Notes: generated by a model not told the origin, from the sequence alone. DNA of 64,000 nucleotides from Flavobacterium frigidimaris (GCA_900129595.1 FQWG01000014.1:97496-161495), one strand, 5' to 3'. Shown: positions 22,854-32,745, numbered from the stretch's first letter. A program made the numbers and translations.

Positions 22854-25685
22854 ATGAAGACCTCATATAAAAATATAAGCCTTAAAATTCTAAAAGTCAC
22901 AGGAATAGTAATAGCAAGTATCTTGCTGTTACTTTTTTTGATTCCGCTGCTTTTTCCCGGAACCGTAGCTACTGAAGTAAAGAAAATTGCAAACGAACGC
23001 TTAGATACCAAACTGGATTTTTCGAAGTCCAGACTTTCTTTTTTTACCCATTTCCCTTCACTTACAGTCTCGCTTGACGATTTATCCCTTACCGGTTCAG
23101 CGCCGTTTAGCAACGATACTTTGCTTAAAGCGGAGCAAGTGGCTTTTGGGATTAACTTAAAGAGGCTGATTTTCGACAATGAGGTAAAAATCAATAAACT
23201 GTATGTTTCCAAAGCCTTAATTAATGTAATGGTGAACCAGAAAGGGCAAGCCAATTATAATATATATGTTGCTCCGGAAGACCGTGACAAAAAACCAAAT
23301 GATCCCAATGCACCTGAAGAGGGAACTGCAATCCGGTTAGAACGAATTGATCTTGAGGATTGCCATGTCAAATACAATGACCGTTCAGCTAAAATTCTTG
23401 TAGATGCAAAAGGTTTTAACTATGTTGGAAAAGGAAATCTTAGCGAAGATATTTTTGACTTAAATACCGATGCCCGAATTGATAATGTCGATTTCTATTA
23501 TGATCAGACAGCTTATCTTAGAAAAAAAGAAGTCCGCGCTGATTTAATCACCAGAATCAACACACACGCCCTTTCGTTTATTCTTCAAAAAAACGAATTG
23601 AAAATCAACAAATTACCTTTAAAATTTACTGGTTTATTTACCATTCTAAGAGATGGATATAAAATCAACATCAAAGCAGCGTCTGAAAATACAACTCTAA
23701 AAGACCTGTTTTCTGTGATGCCTCCGGAATATCTTACCTGGATGGACGAAACCGAAATCTCCGGTAAAAGTGATTTACTTTTTACTTTTAGAGGAAATTA
23801 CAATGTAGCCAAAAAACAAAAACCGGATTTGGCTTTTAATCTAAAAATTGATCAAGGTGCCATAAATTACCAAAATGCCCCCGCCCCATTCACTGATTTT
23901 CAGATGAATCTGAATGCAGTTCTGCCTTCACTGGATATCGAAAAACTGTTGATTAATCTGGACACTTTTAAATTTAAAGTAGGAGAAAAAGATTATTTCA
24001 CTGCTTATCTGCGAAGTAAAGGTTTTAATGAAATGACCGTAGATGCAAGTGTAAAAGGCGCCTTGGATTTAGCTACAGTCGACGCTGCACTGGGTTTGAC
24101 AAGCATTGATTTAAAAGGAATTTTAAAAACCAACATTCAGGCGAAAGGTATTTTTAGTGCTTCAAAAAAATTGTTTCCTAAAACTATTGGCGGAATCGCG
24201 CTGCACAATGGCTGGCTCAAAACAGATTCTTATCCTAACCCTATAAAAGACATTACTTTCGTTGCCAATGTACTCAACAAAGCCGGAACATTTCAGGACC
24301 TGATTGTTGCCGTTGCTCCTGCTTCATTTGTTTTTGAAGGAAACCCAATGTATGTCAATGCTACACTTTCTGACTTTAGTGATTTGGCTTATAATGCCAA
24401 AATAAAAGGAGAATTGAACGTAGGCCGCATCTATCAGGTTTTCTCTCAAAAAGGACTCGACGTTACGGGTTATGCCAAAGCAGATCTTTCGCTTAAAGGA
24501 AAACAAAGTTATGCCACAAAAGGACAATATGAAAAACTGGATAATCGCGGTACAATTGTATTAAAAAATATAAAAGCAACCTCAGAACTCTTTCCGAAAG
24601 CCTTTTTTATCCAACAAGGAAATTTCCGTTTTCAGAATGAAAAAATGTGGTTCGAAAAGTTTGACGCTACCTACGGAAAATCTGATTTTGCGATCAATGG
24701 TTATCTTCTCAATACCATCAATTATTTCTTAGAATCGCACGGAACTTTGAGCGGTAACTTCAACATGAAATCGAAACTGATTAATGTCGATGAATTCATG
24801 GCGCTTAAAAAAGGGGAAAACACAGATCGTAATCTTGAAGTGCAATACGCCAAAGAAGATCATCCTAAAATGAGTGGTGTTGTCATTGTACCCAAAAATT
24901 TAAATGTCGCACTGACGGCAAATGCGGATAAGATCGAATATAACGGATTGGTTTTAAACCAACTTAACGGAAAAGTGGGCATTACAAAAGAAGGCTTTTA
25001 TCTGCAGAATGCCACATTTAATATTATCGATTGTCTATTAGGAGTTAATGCAACATACAAAGACGAATCGCCAACATCAGCACATTTTGATGCTCATTTT
25101 ACAGCCAAAGATTTCAGTGTTCAGAGAGCCTACAATGAAATCCCCATGTTTCATGATATGGTAACAGTAGCTGAAAAAGCACAGGGAATTATTTCTGTAG
25201 ATTATAAAATAAAAGGAGATTTAAACGGTAATATGGGTCCCATTTATGAATCTCTTGAAGGTGGAGGAAAACTAAATTTGCGCGATGTAAAAGTAAAAGG
25301 ATTAAAATTATTTGACGGCATTAGTTCACAAACCGGACAGAAAGGTCTGGATGATCCTAAACTGGAGGGAATCGAAATTAATTCGACTATCGATAATAAT
25401 TTAATTCATATTGAACCTTTCACTTTTAGTGTGGCCAGTTTTAAACCTACTATCAAAGGAACGACAAGTTTTGACGGTCTTTTGGATTTGCGGATGCGAT
25501 TGGGATTACCTCCTTTTGGTCTAATCGGATTTCCAATTGTGATTACCGGAACACATGAAGCTCCAAAAATTAAAGTCTTTAGCAAGACAGGTCAAAAAAT
25601 TAATGACGCTGTTTATGATGAAAAACACAATAAAGTAATTCGGGAAGAAAAAGTAAGTAAAAAGGTAACGAAACGTAAAAGTTAA
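22854..25685 (+). CDS. AsmA family protein
   Basis: A 943-residue protein with one N-terminal membrane helix (about 13-33), followed by an AsmA N-terminal domain (TKLDFSKSRLSFFTHFPSLT, VSLDDLSLTG) and a long beta-rich periplasmic body. The AsmA_2-like C-terminus has GPIYESLEGGGKLNLRDVKV. I choose the ATG at 22854, since the ATG at 22809 adds a non-hydrophobic leader. AsmA-like proteins are thought to form bridge-like grooves carrying lipids to the outer membrane, which suits the position just after mlaEFD. The length is typical of Bacteroidota AsmA proteins. Confidence 0.87.
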   Translation: MKTSYKNISLKILKVTGIVIASILLLLFLIPLLFPGTVATEVKKIANERLDTKLDFSKSRLSFFTHFPSLTVSLDDLSLTGSAPFSNDTLLKAEQVAFGINLKRLIFDNEVKINKLYVSKALINVMVNQKGQANYNIYVAPEDRDKKPNDPNAPEEGTAIRLERIDLEDCHVKYNDRSAKILVDAKGFNYVGKGNLSEDIFDLNTDARIDNVDFYYDQTAYLRKKEVRADLITRINTHALSFILQKNELKINKLPLKFTGLFTILRDGYKINIKAASENTTLKDLFSVMPPEYLTWMDETEISGKSDLLFTFRGNYNVAKKQKPDLAFNLKIDQGAINYQNAPAPFTDFQMNLNAVLPSLDIEKLLINLDTFKFKVGEKDYFTAYLRSKGFNEMTVDASVKGALDLATVDAALGLTSIDLKGILKTNIQAKGIFSASKKLFPKTIGGIALHNGWLKTDSYPNPIKDITFVANVLNKAGTFQDLIVAVAPASFVFEGNPMYVNATLSDFSDLAYNAKIKGELNVGRIYQVFSQKGLDVTGYAKADLSLKGKQSYATKGQYEKLDNRGTIVLKNIKATSELFPKAFFIQQGNFRFQNEKMWFEKFDATYGKSDFAINGYLLNTINYFLESHGTLSGNFNMKSKLINVDEFMALKKGENTDRNLEVQYAKEDHPKMSGVVIVPKNLNVALTANADKIEYNGLVLNQLNGKVGITKEGFYLQNATFNIIDCLLGVNATYKDESPTSAHFDAHFTAKDFSVQRAYNEIPMFHDMVTVAEKAQGIISVDYKIKGDLNGNMGPIYESLEGGGKLNLRDVKVKGLKLFDGISSQTGQKGLDDPKLEGIEINSTIDNNLIHIEPFTFSVASFKPTIKGTTSFDGLLDLRMRLGLPPFGLIGFPIVITGTHEAPKIKVFSKTGQKINDAVYDEKHNKVIREEKVSKKVTKRKS

Positions 25686-25691
25686 ACCCAA

Positions 25692-26180
25692 ATGAAAACT
25701 AAAAAAACAAAACAAAGCAGTGCTTTCGAAAAATTTGCCACCAATGTTTCTAAAGCCGCAGGGAGCACAACTGCTTTTATTGGAGCTTTTTTAATCGTGG
25801 TAGCCTGGGCAGTTTCAGGACCCATTTTCGATTATTCAGAAACGTGGCAACTCGTTATTAATACCGGAACGACAATTATTACTTTTTTGATGGTTTTCCT
25901 GATTCAGAAAGCACAGAATAAAGATTCGCTTGCCATTCAATTGAAATTAAACGAATTAGTGGCATCTAACGAATATTCAAGCAATAGTCTGGTAGACATT
26001 GAAAGCATGACGGAGGAAGAAATGATCATTGTTCAGAAATACTATCACAAACTCAGTGCGCTTGCCAAAGAAGACGAAAGTATCCGAAACTCCCACTCTA
26101 TTGCAGAAGCCTCTGAACAACACGAACGCAAAGACAAAAACAGAACTAAATTACGTACCAGAAATATCACTAAAAAATGA
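25692..26180 (+). CDS. Low affinity iron permease family protein
   Basis: A 162-residue protein with two N-terminal membrane helices (about residues 27-47 and 54-76). The string SGPIFDYSETWQLVINTGTT followed by ITFLMVFLIQKAQNKDSLAI is the core signature of the low-affinity Fe/Cu permease family (PF04120-type). The C-terminal half is soluble and charged. Transport has been shown for the yeast namesake only; in bacteria the role is uncertain. It starts 6 bases after the AsmA gene, and its stop overlaps the FAD oxidoreductase start (ATGA at 26177). Confidence 0.82.
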   Translation: MKTKKTKQSSAFEKFATNVSKAAGSTTAFIGAFLIVVAWAVSGPIFDYSETWQLVINTGTTIITFLMVFLIQKAQNKDSLAIQLKLNELVASNEYSSNSLVDIESMTEEEMIIVQKYYHKLSALAKEDESIRNSHSIAEASEQHERKDKNRTKLRTRNITKK

Positions 26181-27376
26181 AACTACGATCCACTGAAACT
26201 TTCTGGCCCTTAAAAAGTGCCATGAAATACAGTTATCCGTCTATCGATACAGATCTTAGGACGGAAATTTTAATTATTGGCGGAGGAATAACCGGAGCAT
26301 TGATCGCTTACAAGTTAATCTCTGAAGGCAAAAAAGTAATATTAGTCGATCGTCGCGACGTTGCTAACGGAAGCACGGCTGCAAGTACTGCACTGCTTCA
26401 GTATGAAATTGATGTGCCACTGCACGAACTCATTAAAATCAGAGGTGTAGAATGTGCCGTTGATAGTTACACCAACGGAAAAAAAGCCATCTTTGATCTT
26501 CGCACTATTATCGATACTATAAAAAGCAACTGCCAGTTTGAGTTCAAAAAAAGTATTTATTATTGCTCCCTAAAAAAGGATATTCCGTTTTTAAGAAACG
26601 AATTCAAATGCAGAAAAGAACATGGATTTGATGTCAACTGGCTCGAAAGATGGGATCTCGAAAAATTAGGATTAAACGCTGTTGCCGCCATAGAATCTAA
26701 AACTGCGGCTGTAATGGATCCTTATAAACTGGCGAATGATTTACTGCATTACTGCCACAAAAAAGGCATGCAGATTTTTGACCGGACCAATATAACATCC
26801 ATTCAAAATCAAAGGGGAAGATCTGTAGCGCATACCGAAAGTAAACATACCATTACTGCAGATCACGTGATTCATTGCAGTGGCTACGAAAGTATCGAAA
26901 CACTAACCGAAAAAGTGGTCGATCTAAAAAGCACTTTTGTCATCGCTTCAGAAACTGTTGAGGATTTGCCGCCGGCTTTTAAGAATGCTATTTTTTGGGA
27001 TACTTCTTCACCCTACCTTTATTTTAGAGTCACAGCCGACAACAGAATCATAATGGGCGGAGGTGATGAAGAGTTTAAAGATGCAACAAAACGCGATAAG
27101 TTATTGCCTAAAAAAGAGCAATATCTTTTAAGACATTTTAAACGAAAATTCCCCAACATTAATTTTAAACTAGATTATTCGTGGGCAGGAACCTTTGGAG
27201 AAACAAAAGATGGTTTGCCATACTTCGGAAAACCGAATCCGGGAAAAAATGAACATTATGTTCTGGGGTTTGGAGGAAACGGAATTACCTTTAGCGTAAT
27301 AGGAATGAATTCTATTTTAGACTCCATCAATAACAAAAAGAATCAGGATTTAGAGTATTATAGGTTTGGACGGTAA
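26177..27376 (+). CDS. FAD-dependent oxidoreductase (DAO family)
   Basis: A 399-residue flavoenzyme. The FAD-binding Rossmann motif ILIIGGGITGALIAYKLISE is at about residues 31-50, and the DAO-type second motif GSTAASTALLQYEI follows. RVTADNRIIMGGGDEEFKD and the C-terminal GFGGNGITFSVIGM are typical of DAO/glycine-oxidase-like proteins. Many oxidise amines or amino acids; no substrate can be assigned. It overlaps the upstream permease gene by 4 bases, so the two are probably co-translated. Confidence 0.87.
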   Translation: MKLRSTETFWPLKSAMKYSYPSIDTDLRTEILIIGGGITGALIAYKLISEGKKVILVDRRDVANGSTAASTALLQYEIDVPLHELIKIRGVECAVDSYTNGKKAIFDLRTIIDTIKSNCQFEFKKSIYYCSLKKDIPFLRNEFKCRKEHGFDVNWLERWDLEKLGLNAVAAIESKTAAVMDPYKLANDLLHYCHKKGMQIFDRTNITSIQNQRGRSVAHTESKHTITADHVIHCSGYESIETLTEKVVDLKSTFVIASETVEDLPPAFKNAIFWDTSSPYLYFRVTADNRIIMGGGDEEFKDATKRDKLLPKKEQYLLRHFKRKFPNINFKLDYSWAGTFGETKDGLPYFGKPNPGKNEHYVLGFGGNGITFSVIGMNSILDSINNKKNQDLEYYRFGR

Positions 27377-27384
27377 AAAGGTTT

Positions 27385-27472
27385 CCTTTTTAGGTTCAAA
27401 GTAACAAAGATTCAGAGGGACAAAGTTTTGAAACCTTTGAACCTTTGTTGTTCTGAACCTTTGAACCTAAAT
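27385..27472. repeat. CTTTGAACC-type dispersed repeat
   Basis: Between the convergent genes, GGTTCAAAGTAACAAAG-type blocks face TTTGAACCTTTGTTG and TTTGAACC blocks, forming a hairpin-capable inverted pair. The same wording recurs at about 28470-28500, 28765-28797, 32893-32925 and 57700. Confidence 0.6.
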
Positions 27473-28417
27473 ATTTAACTCCATCTGAATATTACAACGT
27501 TTATAAGGTGTTGCCAACCCAAAAACTTTTTGAAAACCCAATTTATAGTACAGATTTATGGCAGGTTTGAGTATCGTATTGCTTTCCAGATAAATTTTAG
27601 ATGCTCCTGATGCTCTGGCACTATTTATAATTGCCTGCCCCAATAAAAACCCAATATTTTTTCCCTGCGCTTGAGGCGAAACGGCCATTTTTGCCATTTC
27701 AAAATCATAATCTGAATCATTCATTTTAATAAGCGCACAAACTCCAACAGGCTCATTGCGATACAAAGCCACAAGAATTTTCCCGCCTTTGTTTAAGATA
27801 TATTCATCAGGATGGTCTAACGCCTTATAATCTGCTTCTTCCATTTCAAAATAAGTCGAGATCCATTGTGTGTTCAATGATCGGAAAGCATCGAGATATT
27901 TCGCCTCAAATGGGACAATCTGGACATCCTGGCTTTCGCGTTTTTTTTTGTTTTCATTGACTCTTTTAAGCAAGCTTTTTTGCTCCAGTAGAAATTCCCA
28001 TTCCTCAAGAGCTGCCCAGAGATTATGGCTCGATTCCGCTATTAAACCGTCTACAGCAGCTTCAACATCTTTTAGCTGTAATTTTAATTCTTTCGAGAAT
28101 TCCCAACCCTTCGGTGTCAGCCCAACAATATTTCTTCGTTTATCACTGCTTTTTTGATTATCCTCTACCAATCCTACTGCAATCATTTCCTGGACAATTT
28201 TACTCACTGATGGCTGCGAATGACCAATTTCGGCTGCAATTTCTGTAATTGTTATTTCCTTTTCTTCTATCAGAGTATAAAAAACAGGAAACCATTTTGG
28301 CATAAAATTCATACCATAAGACTCATATATTCTTGCAGCGTCATCAGTTATAATTGCTGTCATTAAACGTAAACGGCTTCCCAAAGCCACTTTACCCACT
28401 TTATTAAAAAATTCCAT
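27467..28417 (-). CDS. MarR regulator fused to GNAT acetyltransferase
   Basis: A 316-residue two-domain protein. Residues 1-150 form a MarR winged helix (EKEITITEIAAEIGHSQPSV, then SKIVQEMIAVGLVEDNQKSS and DKRRNIVGLTPKGWEF). Residues 165-316 form a GNAT acetyltransferase (AVSPQAQGKNIGFLLGQAII is motif A). This helix-turn-helix/GNAT fusion is known in many bacteria; what it acetylates is unclear. A perfect palindrome next to its promoter (28431-28444) is the likely self-operator. The last codons run into the CTTTGAACC repeat. Confidence 0.9.
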   Translation of the reverse strand: MEFFNKVGKVALGSRLRLMTAIITDDAARIYESYGMNFMPKWFPVFYTLIEEKEITITEIAAEIGHSQPSVSKIVQEMIAVGLVEDNQKSSDKRRNIVGLTPKGWEFSKELKLQLKDVEAAVDGLIAESSHNLWAALEEWEFLLEQKSLLKRVNENKKKRESQDVQIVPFEAKYLDAFRSLNTQWISTYFEMEEADYKALDHPDEYILNKGGKILVALYRNEPVGVCALIKMNDSDYDFEMAKMAVSPQAQGKNIGFLLGQAIINSARASGASKIYLESNTILKPAINLYYKLGFQKVFGLATPYKRCNIQMELNI

Positions 28418-28430
28418 ATATAATCAATTA

Positions 28431-28452
28431 CATAACTAGTTATGCAAAAGTA
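28431..28452 (-). promoter_or_regulatory. Promoter and palindromic operator of the MarR-GNAT gene
   Basis: TACTTTTG (28452-28445, minus strand) fits TAnnTTTG. It is followed directly by the perfect 14-bp palindrome CATAACTAGTTATG (28431-28444) over the start of transcription, 14 bases upstream of the ATG. Confidence 0.7.
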
Positions 28453-28567
28453 GGTAAAAAAAATTAGTTACAAAGCAACAAAGGTTCAAAGCGACAAAGT
28501 TTTTTTGTAGAAACGCACAGCAGTGCCTCTTTACTAGGAACAATACATCCATTATTGTAAACGAATG

Positions 28568-28688
28568 CCCTAGCCCTGATAGAAGTGGAAATCCTTTTGT
28601 GCCGGTCCAGAAACTTCGGGGAGGTACAAAAGATTGAAACGGATAGCAGGACTCGAGCGAAGCGAATAGACGAATTAAACAGCTCTTA
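28568..28688 (+). repeat. Conserved intergenic element, copy B
   Basis: GCCCTAGCCCTGATAGAAGT, GGAAATCCTTTTGTG, a variable hairpin loop (CCGGTCC...GG), then TACAAAAGATTGAAACGGAT and AGCAGGAC, ending with an AGCTCTT. Same block order as at 2701 and 60914. The gene-free region 28453-28804 also carries CTTTGAACC-type repeats at both ends and nothing else I can support. Confidence 0.65.
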
Positions 28689-28804
28689 AAAAAAATCAAA
28701 TATCAAAATTAAAATCATCACGCTTTTAAACAAAAAAAAGACGCACTGTTGTGCGCCTACAAGACCTTTGTTCCTTTGAACCTTTGCTGCTTTGAACCTC
28801 TTCT

Positions 28805-29830
28805 CTAAGCTGTAATCGCCAGCGGATTCAAATTGAATTTATATTCTTTTGGACTGCAGTGGAATTTTTGTTTGAATATTTTCGAGAAATAGCTTCTGCT
28901 TGTAAAACCAATGCAGTAAACAATTTCGGATATGTTCAAGTCTGAAGTTCTGATTAGAATTTCGGCTTTCAGCACCCGCATATGGGTTATGTAGTCGTTT
29001 ACGGTTCTGTTGTGGATCATTTTGAATCCTTCCTGCAATTTATTTGGAGACAATCCTGATTTTTTACTGAGCGATTTAATCGTAAAAGCTTCTTCCGGAT
29101 TGGCTTTTATCGCTTCAGAAAGTTCTTTAATTTCTTCCATTTCGCGTAAAGTCAGGCAATTTGCATCTTTTGAGAAAGTACACTGATCGTCTGTATGCTG
29201 TTGGATTTCCATTGCCAGAATGATTCTTAGAATTCCTTCTTTCAAAAGATTTCTAACAATTCCGGTCTGAGTGATGGCATTTAACTGCTCGATTTTTTCA
29301 GCAATTTTAAGATTGTATGAACCTAAATAGAAAAAATCCTGAATTGCATTATTTTCAAAAAAAGTTTCTTTTACTTTTTGATTCAAAGAATGTATCTGAT
29401 CCTGGGCAGCATTTTGAGTGCCCACAATAATTAATGTAAATTTCGTTTTTTTGTCTTTTTCAAAAAATAAAATGTTATCCTGTTTTTGCTTTGAAGTTAC
29501 AATGGCAGTCTGAAAAGTTTTAAACTTTCTTTCTTCGCCATCAGCACCAAAACTATGTGAAAGGTTACCTTTAGAACAATAAGCAAAATATATAGGAGAC
29601 GATTTCACATTTATAATATCCATGCGAACATCGACTGAAAACGTCATATCAAATTGAATGTATGAAATATTATCATTGAAAGAAGCACCAATAATGGAAC
29701 CTTTTGCAAAGTTATTATTCGTTTCGAGTGTATATTCGTCTAAATCAAATGTTACTTTACCTCCGAAGTTGCTGTTTAACTCTTCGAAAATATTTTGGGT
29801 TTTTTCTGTATTTATAGTAACTATTTTCAT
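28805..29830 (-). CDS. AraC family transcriptional regulator
   Basis: A 341-residue cytoplasmic regulator. The C-terminal 100 residues have the AraC double helix-turn-helix (IKSLSKKSGLSPNKLQEGFK, and ISEIVYCIGFTSRSYFSKIF followed by KQKFHCSPKEYKF). The N-terminal 220 residues have no clear cupin motif but share the length of PchR-like regulators. It stands alone, with a gene-free stretch on both sides, so no target is suggested by context. Confidence 0.87.
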   Translation of the reverse strand: MKIVTINTEKTQNIFEELNSNFGGKVTFDLDEYTLETNNNFAKGSIIGASFNDNISYIQFDMTFSVDVRMDIINVKSSPIYFAYCSKGNLSHSFGADGEERKFKTFQTAIVTSKQKQDNILFFEKDKKTKFTLIIVGTQNAAQDQIHSLNQKVKETFFENNAIQDFFYLGSYNLKIAEKIEQLNAITQTGIVRNLLKEGILRIILAMEIQQHTDDQCTFSKDANCLTLREMEEIKELSEAIKANPEEAFTIKSLSKKSGLSPNKLQEGFKMIHNRTVNDYITHMRVLKAEILIRTSDLNISEIVYCIGFTSRSYFSKIFKQKFHCSPKEYKFNLNPLAITA

Positions 29831-30048
29831 TGTGCAAGGATTTAAAAATTCTACTTAATTTTAGATAGATTTATAAAAAGAAAAAGTCCGTTTTGTGGTA
29901 ATGGATATCTAAAAATCTATAGGTCAAAGTTCGCTCAGAAGTCCGCTATAGATGTTATATAATTTTTTTAAATTGTTTTATAATTACCTATGAATGATTA
30001 TTTTATCTTTTAAAATCTTTACCTTGTTACTATGCAAATATAAAATTC

Positions 30049-30534
30049 ATGAAAAGTTTTTCATTTCCCCCTATATCCAATCACGATGCTAATGTTTTGA
30101 TTTTAGGCACAATGCCGGGAACAAAATCATTAGAACTTAACCAATACTATGGTCACAATCAGAATAATTTCTGGAAATTTATGTTTACCATTTTCAAAGA
30201 AGATTTTTCGAGTGACTATGAAACTAAAAAAGCGCTTTTACAAAAAAACAAAATTGCTTTATGGGATGTGCTTCAGTTTTGTGACCGGGTGGGAAGTTTG
30301 GACAGTGCCATAAAAAACGAAATAGCAAATGATTTTGAAACGTTTTTAAAACAGCATCCCAATATCAAAACGATACTATTCAACGGACAAAAGGCGGCGG
30401 CTTTCTTCAAAAAATATGTTCATCTGCAAAAATCGTATCAACTCATCACTTTACCATCGACAAGTCCGGCAAATGCCAGCAAAACATATCAATCGAAATT
30501 AGACCAATGGAAGATTATCAGTTCTTTTTTATAA
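30049..30534 (+). CDS. DNA-deoxyinosine (hypoxanthine) glycosylase, UDG superfamily
   Basis: A 161-residue DNA repair enzyme. It removes deaminated purine (or uracil) bases and starts base-excision repair. The first UDG-superfamily motif is ILGTMPGTKSLELNQYYGHN (about residues 17-37), followed by NNFWKFMFTIF. The C-terminal loop motif is LPSTSPANASKTYQSKLDQW. This wording (GTMPG..S, SPAN) is that of the small HDG-type glycosylases, with which its length also agrees. Start by ATG at 30049; neighbours are unrelated. Confidence 0.88.
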   Translation: MKSFSFPPISNHDANVLILGTMPGTKSLELNQYYGHNQNNFWKFMFTIFKEDFSSDYETKKALLQKNKIALWDVLQFCDRVGSLDSAIKNEIANDFETFLKQHPNIKTILFNGQKAAAFFKKYVHLQKSYQLITLPSTSPANASKTYQSKLDQWKIISSFL

Positions 30535-30789
30535 AGTAAGGCTAACGAATTGAAGAATTCAAAACAAAAAAATAAGAATTGAATCTTTAAAAGTTGAAAT
30601 CATATAACACATTCATTTTAAAATATAACAGCATTCTGACAAACCCCACTAATTTTACTTAAACAAAATAAGCCATGAAAAAGAATGATCATGCAAGTGA
30701 GGCTTTTTTTATTATTGATACTACTAAACAAACTCTAAAAAGTTTAAGTTATAAAGGAAACATTGGTTATGTTAGTTTATTTTTGGAAA

Positions 30790-30829
30790 AAAAGCTATTC
30801 TATTTTTTAGGGTAGCTTTTGTTTTTTTT
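30790..30829 (+). terminator. Terminator-like hairpin
   Basis: AAAAGCTA (30790-30797) pairs with TAGCTTTT (30813-30820), followed by a long T run. A second weaker hairpin, AAGCC with GGCTT followed by T, lies at about 30669-30712. The intergenic 30535-30855 holds no convincing gene; the two hairpins could end the upstream transcript or bound a small RNA. Confidence 0.5.
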
Positions 30830-30855
30830 ATACCCTATTTAAAAACAAAGAAACT

Positions 30856-31290
30856 ATGAAAATTCAAACCTATTACAATCACATACGCTATTATGGCCCG
30901 CATCATTTTGTTTATTATCCTGTTTTGTCGCTCTTTTTAGCGGCAAGTATTTATTTTGCTTTTACAACAAATGATTCCCTAATCTGGTCGTTTATAAGCG
31001 TTGGTTTTGTATTCTTGTTTTGTCTGGCTTTTATGTTGCGCCAGCATTACGCCCTGATTCTTCAAAACCGAATTGTACGATTAGAACTCCGATACCGTTA
31101 TTTTACCCTTACCGGCAAAAGATTTGAAGAATTGGAATACAAATTAACGGACGATCAATTGTTTGCCCTGCGTTTTGCTCCTGACAACGAATTAGTACCT
31201 CTTATCGAAGATGCCCTGAAAAACAACCTGAGCGGAGATGCCATAAAAAAGGCAATCGTACACTGGAAAGCCGATTATAACAGGGTTTAG
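30856..31290 (+). CDS. DUF6526-type membrane protein
   Basis: A 144-residue protein beginning MKIQTYYNHIRYYGPHHFVY. Two membrane helices (about 20-40 and 45-65) are followed by a soluble C-terminal part with LQNRIVRLELRYRYFTLTGK and FALRFAPDNELVPLIEDALK. I recall this pattern as the DUF6526 family, common in Bacteroidota and of unknown function. It is preceded by a terminator-like hairpin, so it has its own transcript. Confidence 0.75.
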   Translation: MKIQTYYNHIRYYGPHHFVYYPVLSLFLAASIYFAFTTNDSLIWSFISVGFVFLFCLAFMLRQHYALILQNRIVRLELRYRYFTLTGKRFEELEYKLTDDQLFALRFAPDNELVPLIEDALKNNLSGDAIKKAIVHWKADYNRV

Positions 31291-31365
31291 GATGTCAATT
31301 GCAAAAAATCAATTTCAATAATTAATGCAAATATTGAAAAACACAAAATTCAATTTGAGTTTTAC

Positions 31366-32538
31366 CTATGCTGTTTTTCTTTTATAATTGAACAAAATAT
31401 AAATTAAAAAACCAAGCAGCCAGGCTCCTCCAACTACACTAAAAAAGATCCCAATGATCGAGGGATGAAGATAGTTGGGTTCGTAAAACAATCTGTCTAA
31501 AGTTGTGATTTTTTCTTCTAATATCTTTCTGTCGTAGTTATTATTGATTCCGTTAAGCAGTTCATTATTATGATCTTTAAAATAAGCAACCTCTTTAGCA
31601 AGCTGTTTAGGAGTAATAGAACTTTGGACGCTATACTTTTTAAGCAAAGTATCCAGTTTCTGAAAATTAGCAACCAGTGAATCCGGCTTATACTTATAAA
31701 TAAGCTTGTATCGTTTTACTGCAGCATCATACTGTTGTTTCTCAACTGGAATACCTTTTACAGGATTGTACAGCGAATTATTCTCTACAAATTTGCAAAT
31801 ATCAACGTCGTATTGCGGATCAACTTGCCTGCCTTTGTAGATAATTTCAGTACTGTCTTTTATAACATTCTTTTTAATTATTCTTTCCAGAAGCTCTTTT
31901 TTGCCAAAACCAATACTATCCAAAATTGTACTGGTTACAGCAGAGACTTTATTTAAATCCGTAGTTAGCATTTTCAGAGTATCAATACTGTAATACTTGT
32001 ATTCAACACTATAATAATTACCCGAAATCAAGGTACTGTCTACAACCTCTGTAACGGGATAAGGTTTTGGGTATAATATATTAAGCGGATTGAATAACTT
32101 CTCTGAATTATAAGACGTATAATTATACAAAAACGGATTCAGAACATTCAGCAGCGTTTTGTCCTTATTGAATTTTGCTTCAGGCAATTCCGTTTTTAGT
32201 TTTGCATTCATACCAAAACTGTAACTGATAAAAAACGAAAAACTCAAAAAAGAAATCAGCAGTAATACACCACCAATTTTGAGCAGATTAGGAAATGAAT
32301 AATTGCGCCTCGAATGATTTTTCAACAAAAAGATCAGAAAAAAAAGTAAAAACAATCCTGTTACAAAAAAATGCGAAATCGATACATCATCATAAAACTT
32401 AAACCTGTAAAACTCTGTATAAATATAAATATTTCCTATTCCTTCAAACTTAAAATAGCCATATAAAAAATAGCCTAAATGAATGATTAATAGCACTACA
32501 AAAGACTTTACGAAGAATTGCTTTAAATTTTTATCCAT
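31366..32538 (-). CDS. Hypothetical membrane protein
   Basis: A 390-residue protein I do not recognise. It has three N-terminal hydrophobic helices (about 9-30, 53-72, 85-111), a soluble domain of about 245 residues (115-360) with no cysteine cluster or catalytic motif that I can name, and a C-terminal helix (SIIGIFFSVVGGAWLLGFLI, about 362-382). The soluble part probably faces the periplasm if the termini are cytoplasmic. It stands alone, in gene-poor surroundings. Confidence 0.72.
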   Translation of the reverse strand: MDKNLKQFFVKSFVVLLIIHLGYFLYGYFKFEGIGNIYIYTEFYRFKFYDDVSISHFFVTGLFLLFFLIFLLKNHSRRNYSFPNLLKIGGVLLLISFLSFSFFISYSFGMNAKLKTELPEAKFNKDKTLLNVLNPFLYNYTSYNSEKLFNPLNILYPKPYPVTEVVDSTLISGNYYSVEYKYYSIDTLKMLTTDLNKVSAVTSTILDSIGFGKKELLERIIKKNVIKDSTEIIYKGRQVDPQYDVDICKFVENNSLYNPVKGIPVEKQQYDAAVKRYKLIYKYKPDSLVANFQKLDTLLKKYSVQSSITPKQLAKEVAYFKDHNNELLNGINNNYDRKILEEKITTLDRLFYEPNYLHPSIIGIFFSVVGGAWLLGFLIYILFNYKRKTA

Positions 32539-32684
32539 AATTGTTTTCAGATTATACTTTCAAATATAGACAATCAAAATTTAAATAGCAATTGCAAAAT
32601 TCAATATCAATACCAGATCACAAATAAGATTTAATCTCAGACACACCACTTGATATTGTCATCATAATTTAGCTTTGGGCGTGC

Positions 32685-32745
32685 CACCATCCTGACAAGA
32701 GAGCAAATTACTGTGCGCTTAAAACACCCTCTTGTCAGGATGGTG
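32685..32745. repeat. Perfect 17-bp inverted repeat
   Basis: CACCATCCTGACAAGAG (32685-32701) and CTCTTGTCAGGATGGTG (32729-32745), with a 27-base loop. It lies in the gene-free stretch 32539-32931, which otherwise holds only a CTTTGAACC-type repeat near 32893-32925. Confidence 0.75.

Noticed and set aside
30674..30814. A 46-codon frame starting MKKNDHASEAFFIIDTTKQT
   Set aside because: It runs into the terminator-like hairpin at 30790 and its start lies in another hairpin; no signature. A small RNA is as likely.
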